Source: Solanum dulcamara (lineage: Eukaryota; Streptophyta; Magnoliopsida; Solanales; Solanaceae). From it: a stretch of 64,000 bases of DNA. Under the pieces are notes generated by a model, which saw nothing but the letters and a program-made list of their open reading frames with translations, was not told the origin of the DNA and searched no databases. The stretch covers positions 40,928,097-40,992,096 of the forward strand of contig NC_077242.1 of NCBI RefSeq assembly GCF_947179165.1. The letters run 5' to 3'. Each line of letters opens with the position of its first letter. The stretch's first letter is position 1. This document shows, piece after piece, positions 49,101-61,500 of the stretch. Both the position numbers and the translations under genes were made by a program.

Positions 49101-49767
49101 TATTTATAACACCGAGTCCCCGAGCGGACCGGATACGATACGTGATAATGGTATAGATGACTTTATTTTGTGAGGTGCAGGTATAGTACCCTATTAAATA
49201 TTATACTTGGTTTCCTGCATCCTTGTTTCAGTTGTTATCTTAGTTATATTAGGCTTATATACTCAATACATATGTCGTACTGACCCCCCATTCTCCGGGA
49301 GGCTGCGTTTCATGCCCGCAGGTACCGGTACAAGTGTTGCGAGTCTGCCAGCTTAGGATTTCACTCAATAAGTTAGGAAGGAGCTCTATTGATTCAGAGC
49401 CAAGTTGTAGTACCAAACCTCCTATGTATGTATTTGTTTATTTAGGGGTACAGCGGGGGTCCTATCCCGCCATATGTTACTATTAATATTCTTAGAGGTC
49501 TATAGACATATGTATGCGTTATACGTATAAGTTCTGTTCAATTATACCTACATGATGTATTGTAAATATTAATGTACTATAGCAGCCTTGTCGGCTTGCA
49601 CGCCCTTTCATGATAAGATTCAAATAAAAGAGGCTATAGGTAGGAAAAAGTTAGGACCCACTAGGGTTCTTATGGATAGTTCTTATATTGGTCATTACAT
49701 CTGATAGATACAGATATAGGGGTCAAGGTCGGATTCCAGTCATGGCCCACGGGGTTGGGCTGTGACA
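46200..49767 (+). repeat. R3 3' LTR
   Basis: 3,568 bp, collinear with 39,520-43,074. A (TA)n tract at about 47,743-47,767 is expanded relative to the 5' LTR. Confidence 0.92.
48721..49075 (+). repeat. 40-bp tandem array in R3 3' LTR
   Basis: Same unit as 41,971-42,360, about eight degenerate copies (GATATACGGATCAGGCCGTC, GTACCTCGACATTATCATAC). Confidence 0.9.
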
Positions 49768-49772
49768 CTATC
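49768..49772. repeat. Target-site duplication of R3, right (CTATC)
   Basis: Partner of 39,515-39,519 with one mismatch. Confidence 0.75.
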
Positions 49773-51288
49773 CTACATTTTTACTCAGATCTTCTCTCTA
49801 GTTCTCTTACCACACATCATTTTGTAATACTTACACAACCGTGTGTAAGTACTTAGAGCAGTCCAGAAAATACCTTAGCATTGCTACTCATTATATCTTA
49901 ATAGTTCTGCCTCGAACCATCTTGCACTTTTCTTTAATAGATTCTAAATATGGTAATCACATTGCTATTACTGACTTTTTTTATCGATTAATCACTTGAT
50001 CTTACTCTTACTGTACCAATGTTCGTAGGCTACACAACATTGTTATGGAATTTTCCCAAAGTGCATTCTATTTTAGTCATAGTATTTCTGGCTCTCGGCT
50101 TACTCTAATCTACATGCATCATTGTACTAACATGTACTTATAGTCTCTTTTGTCATACTGGTTTCGCTTCCTTCACTTACTCTTAAGTTTTCTTATATTC
50201 CAATCACATGGACCACATCATAACTTTTAGTTACTCCCTTACTAAGCTTTACTTATTCTCATAACGATCTTCGTTATATTCACATGGTATTCTATTCACA
50301 TTCAGTCCCATAGTATAACACTGCCTGGCCTTCTTCACGATCCTTACTATGGGTCACTTACACTTATTAGTTAATCTTATCCTTAATGTCTCACAAGGTG
50401 TCTTATTGACATTTCATATATGTCATAATTCTTTTTCCCTTGTACTCTTATCTTAACCATACAGTTACTTCTTTTAACTATAACTCATCATAGGTTATCA
50501 CTGTGTATCAATTCAGTCAGTGCCTTAATATATCGTTCTATCTAGATCTATGAGTCTTCTCTAAATCATTTTCTTTGGATCATAAGTCTTTTCCAACTTC
50601 GTTCTACCATACCAGTATCGACCTTCTAGTTTCTTTTGCCATCAATTCAGCAATTAACTTATTTATCGAGGTCAGCCATACTCGTAGCTTAGTCAAACTC
50701 ATCCCTATTATGGGCAAGGCATACTACAACCTTGTATCTCCTTCTTCTTTTATTTCTAGGAAAATTTGGGTAGAGTTTCCTCTGAATTTCTTACTATCTC
50801 AACACCTGCACGCAGAAAATGCCAACAATACCTCACAAGGCCAACATATATATTCACATCATATCATATCGCAGCCATAAAAGGCGCCCAAAAGTAATAG
50901 TATGAAAATGGACTTACCTCGTATTTCCACTCTAACTGCGCCTTTTGTACTTTCCTGTATACCTTTCCTTTCACTTTTCAACTTCATATGTCAATCGTAT
51001 TTCAACATCTTACCTGACTTATATCTTTTGTGCCTTTACTTACCTGCGAGCTCTGTAACTCCCAATATCGCCGGTAACTTCTTTTATTGATATTGTCCTT
51101 CTACTGAAACCATAGGTTAGTATGAGGAATTTTATTCCTTATGACTCAGCTCTATCGAACGATCTTAGATATGAAAGAAAAGAAACATCCTAAATATCCT
51201 GTAGCCTCCTGTTTATAGATGTGGTGCACAACACACTAATAAATAAGACTTTACTAGACACGGTCTGTAGACATTCTAAGGACGAACT
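49773..51288 (-). other. Element B interior, 5' part
   Basis: Reverse-complement match to R1 17,075-18,310 and 19,050-19,330, and direct match to element A 540-1,696. The interval that in R1 holds the 5S fragment is missing: the junction lies near 50,190-50,210. No coding domain recognised; the open frames 50,575-50,880 and 50,902-51,090 are antisense and shared with A. Confidence 0.75.
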
Positions 51289-51300
51289 GCTCTGATATAA
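51289..51300 (-). other. Element B primer-binding site (decayed)
   Basis: The minus strand reads TTATATCAGAGC, two bases off the initiator-Met-type site of R2. Confidence 0.8.
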
Positions 51301-51304
51301 CTTC

Positions 51305-54300
51305 TATCATGACCCAACCCCATAGGCTGCAACTAGGGTCCAACCTGGACCCCTATACACCTAAATGTCAAATATAAGAACTATACGCATAAGAACCCCA
51401 GTGGGTAATAACATTTTCATGTATGTGTAGTCTCTTTCATCAATATCATATAATGAAAGGGCACACAAGCCGACAAGGCTGCACTCACATAAAAACATTC
51501 ACAACTGAACAAACTCACAAACAACCCACATACAAATGTCTATAGACCTCTATGAGTATTAACTATATCATATGGCAGGACAGGGCCCCCGCCGTACCCC
51601 TGAATAAACTAACATATATATCAAATGACCCATATCAAAAGTTAAGCTCTAGAACAGTGGAGCGCTTCAAACATCATTGAGTGGAAACCCGAAGATGGTG
51701 GATCTCTAAAATAAACATATGTATGTGCAGGCATGAAATGCAGCCCCCCGGAGTATGGGGGTTCAGTACGATATATTTACTGAGTATATAAAGCATACAT
51801 AAACACAACTGAGATAACAACTGGAATAGAGGTGCAGGAAACAAGTATGACAGTTAATAGTTCACTATACCTGAATCTTATGAAATAAGGGCATGTATAT
51901 CATCCTCACATATCACTCCCGTTCCGCTGGGGGACTCGGTGTTACCATATCATCGTATACGGCATCATACCATCGTATACGACATCATTTCATATATTAC
52001 AAGTACATCACTATATTTTCATATGTATGCCTATCTATTATATTTGGCCCTTTAGTAAGGGTCTCGATGAAAAAGTGGTGTACATGTCGTACCACACCCA
52101 ACCCACTAAGGGAATCAGTGTCATTATCATATAGTAAAATATACCGAGGAACGTTCGGCCCAATACATAATTTAAAATAATGTCGAGGAACGTATGGTCC
52201 GATCTATATTTTAAAAACATTATCGAGGAATGTATGGTCCGATCCATATTTTAAAATAATGCCGAGGAACGTATGGCCCGATCTATAATTTCCCATCATA
52301 TTATCACCTATATATCTGGCCCGGGATGCGGTGATGAGCATCATCACATACGGCATCATCGAATGCTTCACTTCATCATATATGGCATTTCATCCTCGTA
52401 TACTTCATACATATATATATAGCTGCCCAAGACTCAATGAATGAATAGTAAAGCTAGGCATGACGGTATTCCCAGCCCCCTTATGGGACTCGGAGAAAGA
52501 TGGGTTACAGTGTGCACGAGTAGACTAGTGATAAACCATATGCAACTAAGTCATCTTTTGAGACTCAATGAAACAGTCAAGTGAACCTTCACCTGAAGAC
52601 CAGAGTAGTAATCGTCTTAAGTACCTTCTAAATATCGTTAAGAACCATATCAATTGGAGTTTCAGGAATCGTAGACATGTATCGAGGCAAGGTTAACCAA
52701 CTTACAGAATTAGAGACCTTTGTCATCATAGAGACCTTAGGAATAGGAGCTGATGCATTCAATTATTATTCATCAAATAGGAGACTAGAGGGTAGTAGTT
52801 CAACTACTTTAAGAATTCTAACATCAAGTAGTGAATAAAATGCACGAGTCATACTCGGAGCTTATGTCCACCTCATATCATATACCATTTCATTTATACT
52901 TAAGACATTTCTAAATAAAGAAGAGACATGCTTTACATATACTACTTTTCATGATCTAGAAGCCTTAAAAGGCAATAACTCAACTATTACAAGATTCTTA
53001 ACATCACAAAGTGAATAAAGTCTATGAATTACACTTGGATTTTCATGAGTGGAATCATCCCCACATTTCACATACAAACCATTCATAACTTATAAATAAG
53101 ACATGCCAAAAGAAAAGAAGAATAGCTCTACATACCTGTTATGAGTTACTCGCATCCAAGCTCACTTCGTTACTTATTGAACCTATTTAACACGAAAGTA
53201 ATACTAGGGTTAGTGACCTTCAACTTTCCAACTTGCAATTATACCACCAACTACCCATAGGAACCAATTCCTTATTCTCCTTTCTCGACTAGTCTCGACT
53301 AGTCTATTAATTAGTTAGAAGTTAACAGAATTTGGGCAGCATTTCCACTATAACTTGCCCTATCCAAACTTTCAATTTAACCCCCAAACCTTAGCATACA
53401 ACTAAAAAAACAATTAGAAGCACATATACAATTAAAATATGGCAAAATTATGGAATACAATCTTCCAACAACTCGCTAAAAACTACGATACCAAAATAGG
53501 GTTTTTAGTCGCTATTTTATAAAATCATTAACCATACGGAACGGAGGGTCGTGTGTATGAAACCAGAAGAAACCACGCATTATTTATACCATGTTACATC
53601 CCTTCAACACACAATAAAATCACTTGTAAGCGCAGCACAACAACCACAACACCCTACTCGACTTCACTTTAACTATGACGACCTTAGTTTAGTTTGTTTC
53701 TAACGCCAAGCATCTTTGTGAAATTTTTATGCTTCCAGCCACATATAATACGTTTAATACACTCCATATCCACATCATAAACTCCAAATTGAAAGGAAAA
53801 CCCTTACCTTACCCGAAACTGGCCAAAGTTTGCCAAAATTCGCCTCGGAAGTTCTTCTAGCGCGGCTGAAATGTCATGGCTGTTTCATGTCCGCTTCGTG
53901 CTGCTTATAAACTTAAATTTACATTATTAAAACCCTCATAACATGTAAAAATCCTCACCAAAACGTGGGAGAATAGAAACAATCCATACCTTGCTAAAAC
54001 TTGCTAAATTTTGTCTTGGAAGTTCTCTTAACGTGCTGAAATTTAGCGGACTGCTTGTATCACTTCCTTGCTGCCCCAAAATAACATTTTACGTTATAAA
54101 ACACCTATATATCATCATAGGATACATTAAATAACTAATTTCGGAACTAAATCGGGCCTTACCTTGGTAGCCCCTCAAACCCGCAAGTCTCTCTCTCTAG
54201 TCTCTAAATTCTCTTTTCTTTTTTTGTTCCTTGTTTTGGATAAAGAATTACTCTAACAGTCATATAACATACATATATATGTTTACTTAGGAGGTGACAC

Positions 54301-54758
54301 ATGTCAATTAAGAAACCACCCCTAGGCTGCCATGTGGAAGTGGGGTCCACCCTCACAAGCAGGCAGGTGGGTTACCTCTTTGCTTCAGCCTCCTCCTACT
54401 TCCATGTGGCACTCTCTTCTTGCTACCGTGTGTTATCCTTTTATCTCCCCTGTGGATTCGTAATCTCGTCTTACCTTAAGAACCCGTGTAATCCCTGTTA
54501 CGCAAGCTCGGTATGTACTCAAGTAGCTTAACTATATAAGACTTCTAAGTTACGTAGGTAAGTCGAGTCCTACGACTCATTACAGGGCCTTCAACTTCTT
54601 ATGACTTCTCATAACCCTATTTCCAATCTCCCATATTGTGGGGTATCACATTCTCCCTTCCTTAGAGTTGTTTGATAGTGTCGCAGATTATCCGACTCAC
54701 ATGATAACTTCTAAGAATCTTACGAGATATTCCAAGCTCAAGAGTGTGGGGTGTAACA
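51305..54758 (-). repeat. Element B 5' LTR
   Basis: 3,454 bp, plus-strand TATCATGACCC...GGGTGTAACA, collinear with 34,989-38,460. Tandem units at about 52,140-52,305; TATA candidate (minus) within 54,268-54,285. Confidence 0.92.
52140..52305 (-). repeat. Tandem array in B 5' LTR
   Basis: Four units of about 40-44 bp (GAGGAACGTATGGTCCGATC type), matching 35,821-35,985. Confidence 0.8.
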
Positions 54759-56107
54759 ATTGTGTTCCCCATGACTTGTAAGTTAATATGCTAATCATAT
54801 TCATGATATCATTCATTGTATTACATGTAAAATCTAGAGAGTTAGGTAACATCTAATTCACCTCCCGGTCCTTATTAGACATATTTCATTCATCTACTCC
54901 CGGTCTTAGAATGTATACTTTACTAACCCTTGCCCTGGATCTAGAGTACTATCTCCTCCTAGTCTCAAATAACTTATATGAAGTTTATCCCTTCTTTCGA
55001 AGCCAGATTCTTCAAATTTGTATTGTAAAATTATTTTCCTAATCACTACCTCCCTCCGTAAAAAGCAAATAAATACAGGCAAGTTCTTAATGCGTGCACT
55101 CACTAAGAAAGACTTTTAAATAAAGAAATCACAATACATGCAAAACAAATCACGAATGTCAATCCTACTTTTTCCTATTCTAGTTAAGATATCATGGTTC
55201 CCACAACCCTAGTTTTGGGTGTAACTACTGATAATTGTAAGTAAAAAAACAAGAATAGGTGAAGAATTCATGAATTAATACCTACACAGGTCAAGAAGTC
55301 AATCTTGAAACAATCACATGAATCACATATCAAGGATGAAAACCGAAATGATATTCCAAGAATTAATCTCCAAATGTTACTAAGTGTAGCTTCACTATAT
55401 TCACAAAGTACTCAAAAACTAGTAAAAATTTTGAACCCTCAAAATAAAATAAATTTGGGTATTTATAGAAATACAAAGCCAAATCCTAAAACAACTAGGA
55501 AAACTGAAGTCGGCACATTTCACGATCGACCACTATAGACCATACTGGAGTTCACGGTCCGTGGTCCTTCTCCCATAGTGTTTAACTTGGGCTTCAATAT
55601 TGTGTAGCTCTTCACTTCTTCAAGGGAAATCCTTATGTCTAGTGGTAATGAATAGTGTCCATACTATCCTCCGTGTAGATAAACTTTTCCAATTCTACAA
55701 CATCTACCCTTAGGCTTTACGATCATCCATCACGATCTGTAGTGGACTCCATGGCCCATAATGGGTTCCTTGGAGTTACACTTGGCAAAAATTTATACCA
55801 TCAACACCTTTATAAGAACAATAGTACGACACAGCCCGTGCAAGGCACTATGGTCCGTGGATTTGTACTTGTCACCTCTAGCAGAACTTCCTTCTCACAT
55901 CATCTATACGCCCACAAACATGGCCCATTAAAGGTAATATGGTCCATAGGGAGGCTCGTACTCCTCAATACTCATCAAAAAAGTAATCTGACCCACAAAA
56001 TTATCAAAACTTGTGTGCGACATAGTTTTCCAAAAAAACAAACAAAAACCCACATCATATCTATAGAAATATGCTTGCAATGCACACTAATTCACCATTT
56101 TCAGCGA
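54759..56107 (-). repeat. Element C 5' LTR, outer fragment (starts with the B TSD)
   Basis: ATTGT (54,759-54,763) is the right-hand TSD of B; the rest matches 7,106 to about 8,420 of the C 3' LTR. Homology ends near TTCACCATTTT; the last ~40 bases expected by comparison with 8,415-8,454 are missing or scrambled. The plus-strand open frame 55,742-56,149 is LTR sequence. Confidence 0.88.
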
Positions 56108-56265
56108 CACATTAGAAGGTTCAAAACTTACAAACTTGAGGGCCTTTGAACTTTGGTTACGAGTCATGTCCACGACTCGAAATAATTCCTACAATCGTCA
56201 TGTGAAGTCGTAGACTCGACCTTGAGGAGCTTCTAAAACCTAGCCTCTGATGTTTTGGGATGAGT
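56108..56265 (-). repeat. Element D 3' LTR, middle fragment
   Basis: Lies between C and solo LTR E and contains the GAGTCGTAGA/ACGACTC motifs typical of this LTR. Continues the D LTR from 58,460 and runs on to 6,843 after C is removed. Confidence 0.75.
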
Positions 56266-56270
56266 GGTTA
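56266..56270. repeat. Target-site duplication of solo LTR E, left (GGTTA)
   Basis: GGTTA here and GGTTC at 58,455-58,459 flank the LTR ends; one mismatch. Confidence 0.7.
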
Positions 56271-58454
56271 TGTAAGACCCTAGAAGTCGAAAAGTTGGAA
56301 CCAATGAAAAAAGTGTCAAAATCTTGAACTAAACTAAGTATATGAGTCACTTTATGGATAATAGAGCTCTCCACGGCTCATAAAGTTGAATCATAGAGTG
56401 ACCCCTTGACCAAAAATAGATGTTGCCTTCAAGAGAAGTTCTAGACTTAACAAGATGAGTCATCGCCTTGTTGATAGGTCGTAGAAATCCCTCATCAGTC
56501 ATAGTTCATGGGCCTTATTCAAAACTTCCCCAAGGAAAAGTGAAGACTGGACAGGATAGGTCATAGAAGACCTTACGAGTCACAAAATTGACCCATTTCC
56601 AAACTTCAGAGACTCAATTTTCAAACCTTTTCTCAGACCTGCAGGACGAGTCATTTAGATGACTCTTCATCCCTTCGAAGATCCATAGGATTCAGTTCAT
56701 AGGTTTAAAATCCAAAGTTTATTGAGGGGTAATTGTGTCTTTTCCAAAGTTTGGTTCAATGAAACTAGACACTTTTATTTCCAAGTTCAAAGTCTATAAA
56801 TATTCAATTCTTCAAATTCCCCTCCTATTCAATTCATTCTACCAAAATTTGAGTAAGGCAAGAAAAAAGTCTCTCAAGGTTTGTCTCCAAATTAAAGCTA
56901 GGGTTTCCAGATTTCTTCAAGGTTCTTCTTCAATTCTTAAGTGAATTCAAGAAATGTATGTGGGGATTGATTCATGGGCTCTTTCACCCATGAAGTCCCA
57001 AAGATTTCTCAAGTTTTGATTCAAATTATAATTGATTATGAACCCTAGTTTTGATGAATTGCATTAGTTTAAGTTAATTCCATTTTTAGATGTTATTAAT
57101 GATCATTATATGTATGTTCTTATATGAATTGCATGATTTAAAGTTAAATTATAGATACCCATGCATAAAGCTATTTTCAAGTAATGATTATGAGTTAAAG
57201 ATGAGTTTATGAGTTGATCATTAGTTAAATGATTTACAATTAAAGTTTTTAATGATTTAAAGTCGAGATTATAATTTTAAAGCTGAAGATATGATGATGA
57301 TAAAAGTCAAGATCAAAGATGTTATTATAGTGTGATAAGTCCAATTCTCACACAAACATGTTTAAGATAGTGATAAGGACAATTCTCACCGAAGTTATAG
57401 ATTCTTATGAATTACCAAGTTAGATGAGCTATTCCTAATATGTTTTAAAAATGGATTGATAGGCACTTACTATCCTTCATTATTATTTTATAATCATGTT
57501 TATGAGTTTTTGTTGGGATATTGTCTAAGCACCGACAGAGATTTTAGGTAGGGTTCGGTTCAGTAATAAAGTTAGTTACCCAAGGGATTCCTAGTGACAA
57601 CTTAAAGTCGAAAACTACATTTCCCACATAGGTTTCCTTCATGGCCTAGCTTGTGGATCCATATAGCCCAGTAGAATAGTTACTTTTGTAGAATTCCTGG
57701 CAAGGTAGCCTCTCTTGTTTCTATGAAAGAGTCATTGGCCGGTCTCAATGTAGGAGTCATCGCATTCTATGTAATATCTCACATGGTATTAGTTGTGGGT
57801 TAATGGTCCTATCCCACACAAGTTGGAGTTAGGTTATGAGATATCAAGTTATGAGTTTATGATAAAGTTTTTATGATATGCATTAACCAAGAGTTTCTTA
57901 TCTTTTAAATTGCTTTTAATCTTTACTCATGTTCATTATGATTGGTCATGCATCTTATGGAATATTGATTACGTTCTTTTACTTTTTCATTCATGCCTCA
58001 CATAGGTAGTACATTCAAACATACTAATGCATATTTTGCCTATATTGTCTAAAATGTAGGGATGGACGACACTCGCGATCATTCTATTCATAGCTGGTGA
58101 TTGCCCTAGATTTCTCAAGAAGCTAGTGATTCCTCATTCTATCAAGGATATAAATTTGATTCACATTACTATTGTTTTGACTTTCTTATATTGTTAGGGT
58201 GATTTAGGAGCTTGTCCTAATCCTCTCATCAAAGATTAGACTAGAGGCATGTTTAGACAATATTATGGTGTAGTCCAGTTGGACATCTATAGAGTTGATG
58301 GCCCTTAGTCCTATTCCCTTGTGATGATTACTTCCTCTTATCTTTATCACATTATTTACCTTATGTATGCGATTTATGCTAAGATGGCTTATGGTTGGGG
58401 TCCCTCGCATCCCGATCATTGTGTAACTGCTTGGCCCTAGTTCAGGTTATGGCA
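56271..58454 (+). mobile_element. Solo LTR E of the D family, inverted relative to D
   Basis: 2,184 bp, TGTAAGACCCTAG...AGGTTATGGCA, with no interior and a 4/5-matched TSD. Its sequence is the reverse complement of the D LTR pieces at 5,077-6,843 and 63,385-64,000. The plus-strand open frame 56,735-56,944 is LTR sequence. Most simply it formed by recombination between the two LTRs of a D-family insertion that had landed in the D 3' LTR in reverse orientation. Confidence 0.87.
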
Positions 58455-58459
58455 GGTTC

Positions 58460-58656
58460 TTATTACTCCTCAATAGGACAACGACTCATCTTTTTAAGTC
58501 GTAGAACTTATCTTGAGGGTAACAATGTACAATGTTCAAGGGGTCACTCTACGACTCACTCCTAAGAGTCATAGAGTGACTCATAAACATGAGTCAGTTC
58601 TAAATTTTTGTGAATTTCCTCCTTGGTTTGAACTTTACAACTTCTGGGGTCTTACA
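58460..58656 (-). repeat. Element D 3' LTR, first fragment
   Basis: The minus strand starts TGTAAGACCCCAGAAG, the same terminus as solo LTR E. It is rich in ACGACTC/GAGTCGTAGA-type motifs and is interrupted by E. Confidence 0.87.
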
Positions 58657-58670
58657 ATATCTCCCACTTT
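58657..58670 (-). other. Element D polypurine tract
   Basis: The minus strand reads AAAGTGGGAGATAT directly before the 3' LTR start. Confidence 0.75.
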
Positions 58671-58949
58671 GTAACATTCTTCCTCTAATGAGATTAACTT
58701 ATCATAGGAAAGACACAGAAAGGGGACTAGCAACCCAACATAAACATAATGACACCTTAAAATGCATGAAACATGAAACTTCAGACTTAACATGAATCAT
58801 GACTTTATTAAAATCAGTTTTGATGAACATGCATGCATATGAATGACATAGGAGGAACTGAATGTGTAAGAGTTTAACTAAATTTGAATAAGAACACTTA
58901 TTACATTAGGCTTGAATACAGGGAAATAGGTACAAGTATCATTTCATCA

Positions 58950-60180
58950 TATTCACCTTCGCTTCCCAAGTAGCACTTTCTATATGTTGATTCCTCCACG
59001 ACACTTTGACGGACACAACTTCTTTGTTTCTTTACTTCTTAACATGCCAATTTAAGATTTCCACAAGAACCTCCTCATAAGTCAAGTTCTTGTTGACATT
59101 CACATATTCCAATGGTACAATGGAATTCAGATCACCCACAAACCTTCTCCACATAGATACATGAAACACCGGGTGAACCATAGTTAATTCAAATGGAAAC
59201 CCTAACTCATAAGACTCTTTAGCAAATATATCACTATCTTATAGGGTCCAACATACCTAGGACTTAATTTTCCTTTCTTACCAAAATGCATTACACCCTT
59301 CATAGGTGAAACCTTCAAATAGACTCAATCATCCACCTCAAATTCAAGTTCTCTCTTTCTAACATCAGAATAAGACTTTTGATGACTTTAAGCCATATTC
59401 AACCTCTCCCTTATGAGTTTCATCTTTTCCATGGCATCTATAATCAAATATGGACCGATCAAGCTCATCTCACCTACTTCAAACCATCCCACTGGAGACC
59501 TACCCCTTCTTCCATACAAGGCTTCAAAAGGGGACATTTGGATACTATGAGTTATAACTATTATTATAGGCAAACTCAATCAATGGCAAATGTTTGTCCC
59601 AACTTCCTTTAAAATTAATAACTCACGCCCTCATCATATCTTCTAAATTTAGAATTATTCTTTGGGCTTGACCATCAGTTTGAGGATGAAAAGCGGTAGT
59701 TAACTTAAACTTTGTACCAAGACCCTTTTAAAATGACTTTAAAAAGTGTGAAGTGAATTTAGTACCCCGATCCAATATAATGGACAAGGGAACACCATGA
59801 AGTCTTACTAATTCATGAACATACAATTTAGCATAGTTTTCGGCACCATAAGAAGTATTAATGGTAGAAAATAAGCCAACTTAGTCATTCAGTATACAAC
59901 GACCCAAAAAGAATCATATTGCCTTCTAGTATGAGGCAAATACATTACAATGGCCATATTCACAAAATCTCACTTTCAAGTAGGAATCTCAATGTCTTGA
60001 GGTAAACCTCCCAGTTTTTGATGCTCAAATTTACCTTGTTGACAATTAGGACACTCAGCTATAAACTTCACTGTGTCGTTCTTCATGCCATTCCATCAAT
60101 ACACTTACCTCAAATCATGATACATCTTGGTGGAACCCGGATAAATTGAATATTGGGAACTGTGAGCATAATTCAATATC
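58950..60180 (-). pseudogene. Element D integrase remnant
   Basis: Minus-strand order: CPNCQQGKFEHQKLGGLPQD at about 60,000-60,058 (second half of the zinc-binding domain); core fragments in several frames (SFWVV near 59,900; VFPCPLYWIGV near 59,775); SIQMSPFEALYGRRGRSPVG at 59,485-59,548; then GWFEVGEMSLIGPYLI, RELEFEVDD near 59,340-59,365, and VSPMKGVMHFGKKGKLSPRY near 59,255-59,315. The tail after LSPRYVGPY corresponds to the region before a chromodomain and decays by 58,950. Multiple stops and frameshifts; the order and motifs are those of Del/Tekay elements. Confidence 0.85.
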
Positions 60181-60187
60181 AATTTTC

Positions 60188-60950
60188 TTAACCCATCAAC
60201 ATTGGGCACACATAATTGACCTTGATAACGAAGCACACCATCTTCTTCTTAGGAGAATGCCTCAAAGGCTTTTTCTGCAACCGACTTTTTAAACTCAAAT
60301 CATGGTCATTTTTAGCCATAATATCTACTACAAAAGACGATTCCAAACTATTATGAAGAAGAATACCTCCATCATAGGAGTCAACCAACCGCACACCTAA
60401 AGGTGCCAACATATGAACATCCTTAATGAATTCTTTTTTACCTTCTTCAACATGTGCAGCATTACTCATGGATAATTTACTTAGTGCATCAGCAACCACA
60501 TTAGGTTTTCTTAGATGATAAAACATACTCATATCATAATCCTTCAATAATTCAAGCCATTTCCTTTGCTGGAGGATCAAGTTATTTATCTTAAACACAT
60601 ATTATAAACTCTTATGGTTGGTGAATACATCGATATAGATACCATAATGATAGTGTGTCCAAATCTTTAAAGCAGACAGAACCGCCGCTAGTTCCAAGTC
60701 ATGGGTTAGATAAGTTCTTTTATGAACCTTAAGTTGCCTAGAAGCATAGGCTATACCTTACCATGTTACATCAACACAAAACAATGACAAACCTTTAAAG
60801 CGTCACAATATTTCCTTTATCAGACACAATGTGACTAAGAAAAGACACCTCCCTTAGACAAAACTCACATTCATCAAACTTGGAAAATAATTGCTTGTCC
60901 TTTAGAGTTTGTAATACAATCATCAAGTGATTAGCATGATCTTCCTCACT
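60188..60950 (-). pseudogene. Element D RNase H and connection remnant
   Basis: The open frame 60,188-60,598 contains LILQQRKWLELLKDYDMSMF, YHLRKPNVVADALSKLSMSN and HVEEGKKEFIKDVHMLAPLG, the end of RNase H and the linker to integrase. The ADALS block is the end of the RNase H fold. Between 60,600 and 60,950 the earlier RNase H sequence is visible in pieces ([19 protein letters not shown] around 60,700-60,735) with stops. The block between 60,740 and 60,860 looks rearranged. Confidence 0.82.
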
Positions 60951-61500
60951 CTAAGAGTAAACCAAAATGTCATCAATGAACACAATTACAAACATGTCCA
61001 AATATTGCTTAAACAACCTATTCATCAAATCCATGAATGTCGCGGGGGCATTGGTCAAACCAAATGACATAACTAAGAACTCATAATGGACATACCTTAT
61101 TTGGAATGTCATTTTAGGAATATCACTATCCCTTACCCTTAATTAGTGATAACTGAAATGGATATCAATCTTACAGAAATAGCTTTCCCTTACAATTGGT
61201 CAAACAAATCATCTATCCTAGGAATTGGGTATTTATTCTTGATGGTTACTTTGTTCAATTGACGATAGTCAATGTACATACGTAGCGAACCGTCCTTCTT
61301 ACTAACAAAAAAATTAGGAGCACCCAATGTGATATACTTAGTCTAATCAAACCCTTGTCTAACAAGTTTTTCAATTGACCCTTTAACTCTTTTAAGTCCA
61401 CCAGAGCCACTTGGTAAGGAGGGATATAAATGGGTTGAGTACCCAAAAGAAGTTCTATGTAAAAGTCAATTTTCCTTTAGAGAGGAACACCGGGTAGATT
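60951..61500 (-). pseudogene. Element D reverse transcriptase remnant
   Basis: The N-terminal part at 61,255-61,446 reads MGTQPIYIPPYQVALVDLKE and [19 protein letters not shown]. In the next frame, [20 protein letters not shown] continues to [12 protein letters not shown], where a TAA (61,190-61,192 on the plus strand) interrupts it. The catalytic block FIDDILVYS is intact at about 60,950-60,976, including both Asp residues. Frameshifts near 61,250-61,310 and 61,140. Typical of the Del/Tekay lineage. Confidence 0.88.

Larger units (their letters stand above)
39520..49767 (+). mobile_element. R3: R-family retrotransposon nested inside B
   Basis: 10,248 bp on the plus strand with LTRs of 3,555 and 3,568 bp, primer site, 3.1-kb interior and purine tract. 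Youngest layer by position. It shares the R1/R2 interior up to the GCTTAAACTT block but has no 5S fragment there. Confidence 0.92.
34989..54758 (-). mobile_element. Element B: R-family retrotransposon nested in the C 5' LTR, itself hit by R3
   Basis: 19,770 bp with R3 and about 9.5 kb without it. Minus-strand orientation: 5' LTR 51,305-54,758, primer site, interior 49,773-51,304 plus 38,461-39,519, 3' LTR 34,989-38,460, perfect TSD ATTGT. It lacks the 5S fragment and the ~740-bp interval around it that R1 has. Confidence 0.93.
6844..56107 (-). mobile_element. Element C: Athila-like Ty3/Gypsy retrotransposon, interrupted by R1, R2 and B
   Basis: Removing the nested insertions leaves about 12.7 kb: LTRs of about 1.6 kb and a 9.5-kb interior. 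Order on the minus strand: 5' LTR, primer site, gag, protease, reverse transcriptase, RNase H, integrase, a third ORF, purine tract, 3' LTR. Gag and protease resemble the Athila lineage, as do LTR length, primer site and the extra ORF after integrase. All ORFs carry stops and frameshifts. The right boundary (about 56,107) is where homology to the other LTR ends; I found no clear target-site duplication, and the last ~40 bases of the 5' LTR appear rearranged. Confidence 0.85.

Noticed and set aside
55742..56149. 135-codon frame as a gene
   Set aside because: It lies in the C LTR, overlaps dispersed LTR motifs, and runs past the C boundary into the D LTR.
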